19,800 nt of DNA from JBOFOR01 sp051659545 (GCF_051659545.1 NZ_JBOFOR010000074.1:1-19800), one strand, 5' to 3'; positions 1 through 6,922 are shown, counted from the first letter of the stretch. The notes: a model not told the origin generated them from the letters alone. Numbers and translations: made by a program.

Positions 1-231
1 ATAGTAGGAATAGATTTAGTTTACAAAAATATAAGTGAAGTAACAAAAACATTAATGGGGATAATAGTATCATTAAAGTGTATAAGCCTTAGTACATCCA
101 TTATATATACTTTGAGCTGTGATATACCTATAAATAAAAAAGATTTTATTATATGTTATTTTGAAAAAACATTTATTATAATTTCTATTTATTTTGCAAT
201 ATATTATTTTTATATAGGGTACATAAGATGA
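1..231 (+). CDS. 3' end of a membrane protein gene (partial)
   Basis: The first base starts an open frame that runs 76 codons to TGA at 229-231; the true start lies outside the window. The fragment has two strongly hydrophobic stretches, about residues 18-38 and 57-74 of the visible part, joined by a short polar segment with several Lys and Asp residues, and it ends in Ile-Arg. This is what the C-terminus of a multi-pass membrane protein looks like. I do not recognise the family. It lies 67 bases upstream of the M42 peptidase gene on the same strand, with no clear hairpin terminator between, so co-transcription is possible. In such AT-rich DNA an open frame of this length could occasionally arise by chance, so confidence is moderate. 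Confidence 0.5.
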   Translation: MVGIDLVYKNISEVTKTLMGIIVSLKCISLSTSIIYTLSCDIPINKKDFIICYFEKTFIIISIYFAIYYFYIGYIR

Positions 232-298
232 TTTTATAAATATTATATATAAACACAATATTTATAATAAATACAAAAACAAAGAATAGGAGAAAAAC

Positions 299-1333
299 AT
301 GACAGACATTAAATTACTAGAAAAATATATAATAGAGCTATTAAATACTCCAAGCCCAACAGGTTACACTGAACATGTTTTAAACTATATAAAAGAAACA
401 TTAGAAAGTATAGGTGTAGATTATAAAATAGGGAATAAGGGTACTTTAGTGGCTACAATAGAAGGAGAAGATATAAATAAGGGTATTACACTTTCTTCTC
501 ATATAGATACATTAGGAGCTATCGTAAAAGAGGTTAAGTCTAATGGTAGATTAGCCATAAATCAAATTGGCGGATATATGATGCATGCAGTAGAGGGAGA
601 AAATGTACTAGTACATTGTAGAAATGGTAAAAAATATGAAGGTACTTTACAAACTTTAAGACCATCAATCCATATTCATGGAAATGAAGCAAAAGATTTA
701 CCAAGAGAATGTAAAAATTATGAAATAATAATAGATGAGGAAGTTTTTACAAAAGATGATGTAAATGATTTAGGAATAGAGGTTGGAGATATAATATCAT
801 TTGATACAAGATTAAAAATAACAGAATCAGGGTTTATTAAATCTAGATATTTAGATGACAAAGCTTCAGTAGGTGCTGTTTTATATACAATAAACTATAT
901 AAAATCAAATAATATAAAGCCCAAGTGTAATCTTAATTTCTTGTTTAGCAATTATGAAGAAGTTGGACATGGTTCATCTAGTTTTATACCTAAAGATACA
1001 GCTGAATTTATTGCTATAGATATGGGATGCCCAGGTGAAGGTCAAAACTCTACAGAATACGACGTATGTATATGTAGTAAAGATTCTAATGGACCTTATG
1101 ACTATGAATTTGTAAATGAACTTATAGAAGTATGCAGAACAAAGAATATTAACTACAAACTAGACATATATCCTAATTATGGTTCAGATGCAACTGCAGC
1201 ATTAAAAGCAGGACTAGATGCAAAATTTGCATTGATAGGTCCAGGGGTATTTGCTTCTCATGGATATGAAAGAACACATATAAAATCTATTATAGAAACT
1301 ATAAAATTAATAGTTGAATATGTAAGATTATAA
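299..1333 (+). CDS. M42 family metallo-aminopeptidase
   Basis: The 344-residue product has the expected length and the full dinuclear metal and catalytic set of the M42 (glutamyl aminopeptidase/FrvX/TET-like) family: H68 and D70 in SSHIDTLG, D186 in RYLDDKAS, E220-E221 in NYEEVGHGS, D241 in IDMGCPGEG and H321 in HGYERTH. The segment at about residues 72-170 matches the inserted PDZ-like domain of the family. M42 enzymes are cytoplasmic, form large oligomers and trim N-terminal residues from short peptides left by proteasome-like or Clp proteolysis. An AGGAG ribosome binding site (288-292) precedes ATG 299. No obvious intrinsic terminator follows before the next promoter at about 1395. The family assignment is firm; substrate preference cannot be read from the sequence. 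Confidence 0.95.
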   Translation: MTDIKLLEKYIIELLNTPSPTGYTEHVLNYIKETLESIGVDYKIGNKGTLVATIEGEDINKGITLSSHIDTLGAIVKEVKSNGRLAINQIGGYMMHAVEGENVLVHCRNGKKYEGTLQTLRPSIHIHGNEAKDLPRECKNYEIIIDEEVFTKDDVNDLGIEVGDIISFDTRLKITESGFIKSRYLDDKASVGAVLYTINYIKSNNIKPKCNLNFLFSNYEEVGHGSSSFIPKDTAEFIAIDMGCPGEGQNSTEYDVCICSKDSNGPYDYEFVNELIEVCRTKNINYKLDIYPNYGSDATAALKAGLDAKFALIGPGVFASHGYERTHIKSIIETIKLIVEYVRL

Positions 1334-1394
1334 AGAAAAAATAGTGTACAAAAAGCAAAATAAGAAAGAATAAGGCGGAAAAAAGTAGAAAATA

Positions 1395-1423
1395 TTAAAA
1401 AAACAAGTATACTATGGTATAAT
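1395..1423 (+). promoter_or_regulatory. Sigma-A-type promoter with extended -10
   Basis: TTAAAA (1395-1400) is separated by 17 bases from TATAAT (1418-1423), and the -10 box is preceded by TGG, giving the extended -10 pattern TGnTATAAT. Transcription would start near 1430, about 29 bases before the lipoprotein start codon. Confidence 0.5.
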
Positions 1424-1458
1424 AATTTTATGAATAAAATTAGATAAGAGGTATACTT

Positions 1459-2031
1459 ATGAAAAAATTATCAATAAGTTTGCTTATACTTTGTAGTATT
1501 TTGATAAATATAGGGTGTACAACTAGTAGCAAATTAAAAGATAGTAACATAATAGATCTTAACTCATCTTCAATAATTGAAAACGAAGAAAGTGTACAGA
1601 CTAATGAAATGGGAACATCTGAGGTAAAGGCAAGTAACGTGACTAAAGCTACAAATACTATTAAAATTCCTATAACATTAATGGCAAAAGACATAAAAGA
1701 AGAAAAAAATGTAAAGTATCTAGAAGTTAATGAAGAGGGAACTTTACAAGATAAAACGGAGCTTATAGTTAATGCTATTTCCAAAGAATGTTTTAATAAT
1801 CTTCCTATGAAGGTAACTGTTGATAGAAAAGATATTGCCAAGGTTGAATTAATAGAGCCAGAAAATGTACAAAATAGTAGAGTATCCTGGAAAGATGATT
1901 ATTTGAATGAATATATAAAAGAAGATACACTTAGTATTATATTAAAAAACATACTTCAAGAAGAGTACAAAGGAAAGTGGATAGAAAAGGTTCAATTGTA
2001 TTATGAAGGAGAATTGATATCTTTAAATTAA
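1459..2031 (+). CDS. Putative lipoprotein, possibly GerMN-like
   Basis: The 190-residue product begins with a lipoprotein signal: Lys-Lys, a hydrophobic core and a lipobox ending Asn-Ile-Gly-Cys at C20, so the mature protein should be lipid-anchored outside the membrane. The -3 Asn is not the classical Leu/Val/Ile. A Ser/Asn/Thr-rich linker (about residues 21-70) is followed by a compact alpha/beta region (about 75-190) with two helices and a final strand reading KVQLYYEGELISLN. That ending and the helix placement recall GerMN domains found in sporulation and germination lipoproteins, but the similarity is by eye only. An AGAGGT ribosome binding site (1448-1453) precedes ATG 1459. A terminator follows immediately, so the gene is probably monocistronic. 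Lipoprotein status is well supported; the GerMN label is tentative. Confidence 0.7.
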   Translation: MKKLSISLLILCSILINIGCTTSSKLKDSNIIDLNSSSIIENEESVQTNEMGTSEVKASNVTKATNTIKIPITLMAKDIKEEKNVKYLEVNEEGTLQDKTELIVNAISKECFNNLPMKVTVDRKDIAKVELIEPENVQNSRVSWKDDYLNEYIKEDTLSIILKNILQEEYKGKWIEKVQLYYEGELISLN

Positions 2032-2074
2032 AAAATCAGTATTAGAAGCTTAGAGGCTCTAGTACTGATTTTTT
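2032..2074 (+). terminator. Intrinsic terminator of the lipoprotein gene
   Basis: AAAAATCAGT (2031-2040) pairs with ACTGATTTTT (2064-2073), with further imperfect pairing inside (ATTAGA with TCTAGT), and the hairpin runs into a T-rich tract. It starts at the stop codon of the lipoprotein gene. Confidence 0.75.
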
Positions 2075-2091
2075 ATTAGTTTTAATTAAAC

Positions 2092-2379
2092 CTAAGTTTC
2101 TGTATTATTACTTTGTTGTACATTCTTATCTTGACTAGTAATATAAGTTGCAGTAAATAAAATACCAATACCAGCTAATAATTTTATTTGTTGTTTTGCA
2201 AAAAAATTACAAGTAGGAACTGTAACTTTTCTTACAGTAGGGCATACTAAATTAGCAGCAATTATTGCACAACCAGCAACTAGACCAGTTTTAACTATTG
2301 TATTATTATCAATATTTTTTTTAGGTAAAGATAAATGAGATGTTTCATAGTAATCTTTGTTGTATTCATTTGAAGTCAT
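2092..2379 (-). CDS. Small two-helix membrane protein, unknown function
   Basis: The 95-residue protein has a polar, Asn/Tyr-rich N-terminus (about 1-28), a hydrophobic stretch at about 30-47 (VKTGLVAGCAIIAANLV), a short connecting segment with two Cys and several Lys, and a second hydrophobic stretch at about 66-82. The tail is Gln/Asn/Thr-rich. Two membrane-spanning helices with both ends on the same side are likely. A GTGGAGTG ribosome binding site lies 6-7 bases before ATG 2379. I do not recognise the family. It sits between a lipoprotein gene and a Cys-rich spore-type protein gene, and a sporulation-like -10 sequence lies upstream, which together hint at a role in sporulation. Confidence 0.75.
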   Translation of the reverse strand: MTSNEYNKDYYETSHLSLPKKNIDNNTIVKTGLVAGCAIIAANLVCPTVRKVTVPTCNFFAKQQIKLLAGIGILFTATYITSQDKNVQQSNNTET

Positions 2380-2423
2380 AAAATCACTCCACTCACTAGT
2401 ATTTGAAAAACAATGTCTATAAA

Positions 2424-2432
2424 TATAGTATG
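2424..2432 (-). promoter_or_regulatory. Candidate sporulation-sigma -10 element
   Basis: On the minus strand this reads CATACTATA, which fits both the sigma-K (CATAnnnTA) and sigma-G/F (CATnnTA) -10 patterns. No clear AC dinucleotide lies 16-17 bases upstream, so a sigma-K -35 is not supported. It is about 45 bases upstream of the small membrane-protein start. AT-rich DNA makes such matches frequent. Confidence 0.3.
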
Positions 2433-2534
2433 CAGTTAATTAAAAAATATAATTCAAAATGTAGAAATTTTAAGGAATATAGATTTAAAAAATAACAAAA
2501 GGTAATACGAATACATATAATATAAATAATAGTA

Positions 2535-2563
2535 ACCACATTTAATCCATTTCATATAATTAT
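2535..2563 (+). promoter_or_regulatory. Candidate promoter of the Cys-rich protein gene
   Basis: AC at 2535-2536 is followed after 16 bases by CATATAATTA (2553-2562). This is close to the sigma-K pattern AC-16/17-CATAnnnTA but misses the final A. The same bases contain a perfect sigma-A -10 (TATAAT, 2555-2560) without a good -35. Transcription would begin about 55 bases before the start codon at 2625. Confidence 0.35.
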
Positions 2564-2624
2564 AGTAGACAGCATGAGTTTTCTTATGCAAGTTTAAAAT
2601 ACAACAAAGGGGTTTTGGCATATT

Positions 2625-3653
2625 ATGAGAAAGAAAAAGAGTTCAGGATGTTCATGCACACCTCAACCTGAGGTTTTTAATCCATGTAATGAAACAACAA
2701 GTTCATGCAAATCGGCAAATTCATGTAAACCAGTAAAAAATTGCAAAAAACCAACAAAAAAATATGTAGATTGTCCTTGTGATGATTATGACATAACGCA
2801 TGAAGATAAATGTGTAAAACTAGCTAAACAAGCGGAAGAATTATTTGAAAAAGCACTAGAATGTGAATGCAAAGCAGTTGAAGCATTTGAACAAGCTAAA
2901 GAATGTGAAAAATCATCTAAAATGTTATGTGCAAAAGCAGAAGAATTAATGAAAAAAGGAAACTGTAGTGAAAAAGAATCTAAATTAGCAGAGTGCAAGG
3001 CAAAAGAATTAATTGAGAAATCAGAAAAACTATGTGAACAAGCCAAGTGTTTATTTAAAGAAGCAGAATGTATAGAAAAAGAAGCTCAAAGCAATTGTGA
3101 GCACGCTAAATGTTTATATGAAAAAGCTGAAGATCACAACGAAAAAGCAAAAACATTATATGCTCAAGCTATGAAGTGTGATGAAAAGGCATTACAATGT
3201 TATAAGAATGCAGGGGAAAAAATAAAAGAGTACGAAATGAAATCAAAAAAATGTGAAGACATAATGGGTAAATGCATGAATAAAATAGAAGCATGTGAAT
3301 CTAAACAAAAATGCACTAAGCCAATGCCATTAGATATTAAAGGGGAAAAATGTAAAAAAGAATGTAAGAGTAATAAATGTCAACCATTCAAATGTGATGA
3401 AGAGATAATATATATAGAAGAAGAGGATATTAATATAAGTGGAGGATGTTCAACTTATGTAAGTCCAATGTATGATATGTATAAAATGCAATGTATGGGA
3501 GACTTTGCTCAACAATATCCATCTTTAGAAATGCCTTATATGAACGCATATATGGAACAGTATGAAGATATGAATGATATGTGGATGAATTATTATACAA
3601 TGATGCAAAATATGATGATGCAAAATATGATGAAGCCAAGAGATTTAGATTAA
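2625..3653 (+). CDS. Cys-rich coiled-coil protein, probable spore coat/exosporium
   Basis: The 342-residue protein has 32 Cys, about 9 percent. Residues 1-60 are basic and Cys-rich with CxC and PC pairs. Residues 60-235 are Lys/Glu/Ala-rich helix made of irregular repeats of the type AKxCxEKA, placing Cys at intervals along an amphipathic coiled coil. Residues 235-262 are again Lys/Cys-rich. After an acidic stretch (EEIIYIEEED), the C-terminus becomes Tyr/Met-rich, with 17 Met in the last 65 residues, ending in Met runs. Such composition is known from disulfide-crosslinked spore coat and exosporium proteins of Clostridia; the Cys-studded Lys/Glu repeats recall C. difficile CdeM-type proteins. 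AAAGGGG (2606-2612) is a somewhat distant ribosome binding site (12 bases). The spore role is inferred from composition, not homology I can demonstrate. A metal-binding role is the alternative. Confidence 0.8.
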   Translation: MRKKKSSGCSCTPQPEVFNPCNETTSSCKSANSCKPVKNCKKPTKKYVDCPCDDYDITHEDKCVKLAKQAEELFEKALECECKAVEAFEQAKECEKSSKMLCAKAEELMKKGNCSEKESKLAECKAKELIEKSEKLCEQAKCLFKEAECIEKEAQSNCEHAKCLYEKAEDHNEKAKTLYAQAMKCDEKALQCYKNAGEKIKEYEMKSKKCEDIMGKCMNKIEACESKQKCTKPMPLDIKGEKCKKECKSNKCQPFKCDEEIIYIEEEDINISGGCSTYVSPMYDMYKMQCMGDFAQQYPSLEMPYMNAYMEQYEDMNDMWMNYYTMMQNMMMQNMMKPRDLD

Positions 3654-3682
3654 AAAAAAGGATGCTTTTGCATCCTTTTTTT
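3653..3682. terminator. Bidirectional terminator between convergent genes
   Basis: AAAAAAAGGATGC and GCATCCTTTTTTT form a perfect 13-base-pair stem with a TTTT loop. T-runs on both strands let it end both the Cys-rich gene (plus) and the YlbF-like gene (minus). Its right arm abuts the minus-gene stop codon. Confidence 0.9.
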
Positions 3683-4001
3683 ATTTTATTAATTCTCTTT
3701 CTATAATATTATACAAATTTTCCATCATAATATTAAACTGCTTAGTAGTTTTCACATAATTAGATACTAAAGGAAGATTAAAAAAATCTTCATAATCTTT
3801 ATTTAATAGATTCATTTTTCTGGCGGCATCTTCAATAGTATAATTTGAATAGATACTATTTTTTTTAGTAATATAAACATCAAATTGTTTTTTTATAGAT
3901 TTATTTTTTTCTAAATCTGTTTTACTTTTGTTCAGAGCTTTAAATTCAGGAGTATTTTTTACATAGTATGAAAACTCTTTAGCTCTTTGATTTATATCCA
4001 T
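3681..4001 (-). CDS. YlbF family protein
   Basis: The 106-residue, all-helical, charged protein has the pattern of the YlbF/YmcA family (Com_YlbF, formerly DUF964): an N-terminal helix beginning AKEFSYYVKNTPEFKALN, a lysine-rich middle helix, and a C-terminal VSNYVKTTKQFNIMMENLYNIIE segment. In Bacillus, YlbF and YmcA with YaaT form the Y-complex, which affects sporulation, competence and RNase Y-dependent RNA processing. Whether this shorter paralogue does so is not known. A strong AAAGGGGGGG ribosome binding site precedes ATG 4001. It lies 85 bases downstream of the pyridoxal-kinase-like gene on the same strand, with no GC hairpin between them, so read-through from that gene is possible. 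Confidence 0.75.
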   Translation of the reverse strand: MDINQRAKEFSYYVKNTPEFKALNKSKTDLEKNKSIKKQFDVYITKKNSIYSNYTIEDAARKMNLLNKDYEDFFNLPLVSNYVKTTKQFNIMMENLYNIIERELIK

Positions 4002-4086
4002 AAAGTATATCCCCCCCTTTATAAAAATATATATTGTAATATAAAAATATATACTAATTAATAAGATATATTTATAAAATATAAAA

Positions 4087-4905
4087 TTAAAGACAAGTTA
4101 AGTCATGTAAAAATTGTTCAAACATTACACCATCATTTCTATCAGTTTTAAAGTTAACAGTATAATTTATTGATTTATGTATAAAATTACTAGCAGTTGT
4201 GATTGCAAACTTCAAGTCATTATTATTGACTAAAAGACCACAGAGTATAGAAGTGAATATATCACCAGTTCCGCTATAAGAATAATTATTGTACTCTGTA
4301 GAATTAAAAAACACTTCATTATTTAATTTATCATAACCTAAGTTTAGTATATTATTTTCTTCTATTATACCTGTAATCACTACTTTATCAGGTCCTAAAT
4401 CCGAAATATCTTTGGCAATTTCAACAAGCTCTTCACGAGAAAAATATGTGCGTGTGTAATCTCTATCAGTTAAATAGCAAGCTTCTGTTAAATTTGGTGT
4501 TGCTAAATTAGATATTTTTACTAATGTCTTAATTTTATTTCTCATTTTTTCTGTAAAAATAGGATACATTTTTCCGTTATCACCCATAACAGGATCTATA
4601 ACTATAAATGAATCTGGGTTTTTCTTAATAAATTCATAAACTATTTCTATTTGATTTTCAGAACCTAAAAATCCGCTGTAAATACAATCAAAACTAATAT
4701 TAAGATTTTTCCATACATTAGAATACTTAGGCATTTCTTTAACTAAATCTAAAAATGTAAATTCAGGATACCCAGTTTGGCTAGATAATATTGCTGTAGG
4801 AAAAGGACAACATTGTACTTTTAGGGCTGAAATTATTGGAATAGCCACAGATAAAGAACATCTTCCTATACCTGATAAATCATTTATTGCAGCAATTTTT
4901 TTCAA
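4087..4905 (-). CDS. Pyridoxamine/pyridoxal kinase family protein
   Basis: The 272-residue product matches the PdxY/PdxK branch of the ribokinase superfamily in length and motifs: INDLSGIGRCSL near the N-terminus (residues 7-18), DPVMGDNGKMY (104-114), ATPNLTEA (135-142) and the ATP/anion-hole motif SGTGDIFTS (211-219) with the catalytic Asp215. The family phosphorylates the 5' hydroxyl of pyridoxal, pyridoxamine or pyridoxine with ATP in the B6 salvage pathway; it also includes enzymes acting on hydroxymethylpyrimidine. The start is TTG at 4905-4903, chosen because GGAGGTG (4914-4920) lies 8 bases upstream and the alignment begins there (MKKIAAINDLSG). A perfect 18-base palindrome about 32 bases upstream may be an operator. 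Assignment to the kinase family is firm; exact substrate is inferred. Confidence 0.88.
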   Translation of the reverse strand: MKKIAAINDLSGIGRCSLSVAIPIISALKVQCCPFPTAILSSQTGYPEFTFLDLVKEMPKYSNVWKNLNISFDCIYSGFLGSENQIEIVYEFIKKNPDSFIVIDPVMGDNGKMYPIFTEKMRNKIKTLVKISNLATPNLTEACYLTDRDYTRTYFSREELVEIAKDISDLGPDKVVITGIIEENNILNLGYDKLNNEVFFNSTEYNNYSYSGTGDIFTSILCGLLVNNNDLKFAITTASNFIHKSINYTVNFKTDRNDGVMFEQFLHDLTCL

Positions 4906-4936
4906 AGTAGTAGCACCTCCATTGTTAGTACATAGT

Positions 4937-4954
4937 TATTATGTAAACATAATA
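4937..4954. promoter_or_regulatory. 18-base palindrome upstream of the B6-kinase gene
   Basis: Arms TATTATGT and ACATAATA flank a 2-base AA centre, giving an 8-base-pair perfect inverted repeat that ends 32 bases before the TTG start. On the minus strand a TTGTAT resembling a -35 overlaps its upstream arm, with TATGTA 17 bases later, so the palindrome would sit in the promoter. It could bind a dimeric repressor. Low sequence complexity means chance is possible. Confidence 0.35.
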
Positions 4955-5172
4955 CAAATTATATAATTATATATTACTATTAAAACTTATAAAAAAATAG
5001 TAATATAAAACAAATTTCACAAAAATAAAATTACTATAGCAAATTAAACCTTAATAAAAGAATTAAAATTATTTAATTACTATTTGGATATAATAATATA
5101 AAATCAAAAGGCACATATAGCTGAAAATCAAAATTAAATAAAAAATGATGTACTTTTTGGGAGGTGCAGTTT

Positions 5173-6321
5173 TTGAAGAGACTTAAAATAAGGAAGAAGT
5201 ACACCAAAGCTATGATTATGTTTATATGTTTAACTTTAGGCCTAATAATAAATATTTATATAAACAAAAAAGCCTATTTCAATGAAGACTCAGTAGTAAC
5301 AAAGATTATTGATAAAGAAGATGAAATAAAGAATCAATATCAAATATTACTAGAAAGTCTATTTGATTATAGGAATGAAGCATTATTAGGAAAAAATGAA
5401 GAAATGTTAAAAGAACTATATGATATAGATAAAAAAACAGGACTTTGGGCGTATGAGCATGAATTTAAAAAAATGAAGTACCTAGAAAATTGGTCTAGTA
5501 AACAAGGTGTTAAGTTTAATGACATAAAAACTAGGGTTAAAATTAAGAAAGTTAAAGAAAAAGAAGAAGATTTATATGGAATTATATGTACAGTATCTAC
5601 AGAATACAAGTATTCTTATGAAAATCAAAAAAATAAAACTAATATTTTTAGGATAGGTACATACCATTATTTAAATGTAAAAATTAAAGATAACCAATAT
5701 ATAATAACGAAGGAATGGTACACTGATCCTTTTGCAGATTCTCTCAATTTAGAGAATATAAAGTCAGAAGATATTAGAAATTATATACTATGCCAAGATG
5801 TCAAAAATATAGAATTAACTTCGGAACAGAAAAAAGCTATAAATTATGCTCATAGGTACTGTGGAGCAGCAGCAGATGAAGAATATGGATTTAAATTTAA
5901 TCAAAATTATAAAAATTTCAATCCTGATGGAGGAGATTGTGCTAATTTTGCATCGCAAATAATGTATGAAAGCGGAAGATTCAAGAAAAATTCAATTTGG
6001 AATTACTCTAATGGAGATGGAACAAAAGCATGGGTAAATGCACAAGGTTTTAAAAGCTATATTGTAAATAGTGGAAGAGGATATTTAATAGCAAAAGGAA
6101 TTTATCAAGATATATACAAACAAGCATATGATTTAAAGCCTGGAGACTTTGTAGGTTATGAAAAAGGAGGAAGAATAACTCATGTATCTACAGTCACAGG
6201 ATTAGATTCAAGAGGGTATCCACTGGTAACTTGCCACAATACAGATAGATTGTTAGTTCCTTGGGATTTAGGATGGAGTGATAAATCTATAAAATACCAT
6301 TTAATAAAAGTAAATTACTAA
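5173..6321 (+). CDS. Membrane-anchored Amidase_6-domain hydrolase
   Basis: The 382-residue protein has a basic N-terminus, one membrane helix (about residues 13-30), a helical/beta region up to about 215, and a C-terminal Amidase_6 domain (about 220-382). The domain carries the papain-like nucleophile C256 in GGDCANFASQ, H337 in RITHVSTVTG and the polar residue N356 in CHNTDR. The catalytic domain should face the outside of the cell. Family members are putative amidases, often linked to cell envelope material; the substrate is unknown. I place the start at TTG 5173 rather than GTG 5164, because GTG is part of the ribosome binding site GGGAGGTG (5159-5166), which lies 6 bases before the TTG. 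No strong terminator follows; an imperfect inverted repeat lies at 6333-6374. Confidence 0.85.
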   Translation: MKRLKIRKKYTKAMIMFICLTLGLIINIYINKKAYFNEDSVVTKIIDKEDEIKNQYQILLESLFDYRNEALLGKNEEMLKELYDIDKKTGLWAYEHEFKKMKYLENWSSKQGVKFNDIKTRVKIKKVKEKEEDLYGIICTVSTEYKYSYENQKNKTNIFRIGTYHYLNVKIKDNQYIITKEWYTDPFADSLNLENIKSEDIRNYILCQDVKNIELTSEQKKAINYAHRYCGAAADEEYGFKFNQNYKNFNPDGGDCANFASQIMYESGRFKKNSIWNYSNGDGTKAWVNAQGFKSYIVNSGRGYLIAKGIYQDIYKQAYDLKPGDFVGYEKGGRITHVSTVTGLDSRGYPLVTCHNTDRLLVPWDLGWSDKSIKYHLIKVNY

Positions 6322-6332
6322 CCTAAAATAAA

Positions 6333-6374
6333 TTTATAATAAGGTTATACAGACGCCAGAGACCTAATAATAAA
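6333..6374. repeat. Imperfect inverted repeat before the cold-shock promoter
   Basis: TTTATAATAAGGT (6333-6345) and ACCTAATAATAAA (6362-6374) are complementary at 11 of 13 positions around a 16-base, relatively GC-rich loop. It ends at the -35 box of the cold-shock gene. It lacks a T-run, so it is either a weak terminator of the amidase gene or a regulatory structure. Confidence 0.35.
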
Positions 6375-6403
6375 TTGACAAATATTGGTAAATATAATAA
6401 AAT
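6375..6403 (+). promoter_or_regulatory. Sigma-A promoter of the cold-shock gene
   Basis: A perfect TTGACA (6375-6380) is followed after 17 bases by TAAAAT (6398-6403). Start of transcription would be near 6410, leaving a leader of about 55 bases before ATG 6465. An overlapping TATAAT (6393-6398) is only 12 bases from the -35 and is less likely. Confidence 0.65.
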
Positions 6404-6464
6404 TAAGATAAGGTTACAATAAAATGTAGCTAAATAATTGTGTGTTTTTTAGGAGGATTTATTA

Positions 6465-6665
6465 ATGAAAACTGGTGTAGTTAAGTGGTTTAACAATGAA
6501 AAAGGTTTTGGATTTATATCTGTAGAAGGTGAAGGAGATGTTTTCGTACATTTCTCAGCTATAACTAGTGATGGATACAAGTCTTTAGAAGAAGGGCAAA
6601 GTGTTCAATTTGACGTAGTTGAAGGAGCTAAAGGTCCTCAAGCTGCTAACGTAGTTAAATTATAA
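6465..6665 (+). CDS. Cold-shock protein (CspA/CspB family)
   Basis: The 66-residue product is a full-length, single-domain cold-shock protein. It has both RNA-binding motifs, RNP1 as KGFGFISV (residues 13-20) and RNP2 as VFVHFSAI (26-33), and the typical MKTGVVKWFNNEKGFGF opening. These proteins bind single-stranded RNA or DNA in the cytoplasm and melt RNA structure, helping translation in the cold and in stationary phase. AGGAGG (6451-6456) lies 8 bases before ATG. The gene has its own strong promoter and is followed by a strong terminator, so it is monocistronic. Its codons are more GC-balanced than those of neighbours, as expected for a highly expressed gene. Which csp paralogue it is cannot be told. 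Confidence 0.97.
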   Translation: MKTGVVKWFNNEKGFGFISVEGEGDVFVHFSAITSDGYKSLEEGQSVQFDVVEGAKGPQAANVVKL

Positions 6666-6711
6666 TCTAAAGTTCATATATATTAGTAACCCTAGTAATA
6701 TGTGAAACAAC

Positions 6712-6737
6712 AGCCGCTACATAAGCGGCTTTTTTTA
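6712..6737 (+). terminator. Intrinsic terminator of the cold-shock gene
   Basis: AGCCGCT (6712-6718) and AGCGGCT (6724-6730) form a GC-rich stem with an ACATA loop, followed directly by a run of T. Confidence 0.93.
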
Positions 6738-6896
6738 CGCTTAAGGAAATTATATTGCCTAAAAAACTGTGGATAAGTTACTACATTTAAGCAATGTCAA
6801 CATATTTAGTGAAAGTAAAAAAGATTTTTAGCAACGCGCAGAGCCGTTGGCGATATGAGCGAAGCGAATTTTTTACGCTTAAAGATATTATAATTG
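6731..6896. repeat. Direct-repeat-bounded segment with a GC-rich island
   Basis: The 14-base sequence TTTTTTACGCTTAA occurs at 6731-6744 and again at 6869-6882, and the match continues imperfectly for about 13 bases (AAATTATATTG versus ATATTATAATTG). Between the copies lies AT-rich DNA and then an unusually GC-rich stretch (6831-6867) containing a CAACG/CGTTG stem (6832-6836 with 6845-6849) and a GAGCGAAGCGAA motif that runs into the second copy. A perfect DnaA-box sequence lies at 6768-6776. The segment looks like a small repeat-type element or a duplicated terminator tail. I see no protein-coding gene in 6666-7003. Confidence 0.55.
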
Positions 6897-6922
6897 AGGT
6901 TATAAATAAAATATGATAAAAT
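6894..6922 (+). promoter_or_regulatory. Promoter candidate for the CBS-domain gene
   Basis: TTGAGG (6894-6899) is separated by 17 bases from TAAAAT (6917-6922), the same spacing and -10 as the cold-shock promoter. It begins at the right edge of the repeat segment, about 80 bases before the start codon. Confidence 0.45.

Noticed and set aside
1440..1841. Minus-strand open frame opposite the lipoprotein gene
   Set aside because: The plus-strand frame has promoter, ribosome binding site, lipoprotein signal and terminator; the antisense frame has none.
4021..4053. ATAAAAATATATA repeated twice, 20 bases apart
   Set aside because: Low-complexity AT-rich sequence; chance recurrence is likely.
5164..5172. 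GTG at 5164 as start of the amidase gene
   Set aside because: It is part of the GGGAGGTG ribosome binding site; TTG 5173 has correct spacing.
6794..6916. Small open frame of about 40 codons (ATG at 6794) crossing the GC-rich island
   Set aside because: No ribosome binding site lies upstream, it runs through the repeat-like segment and into the promoter of the CBS gene, and its composition follows the repeat rather than a protein family.
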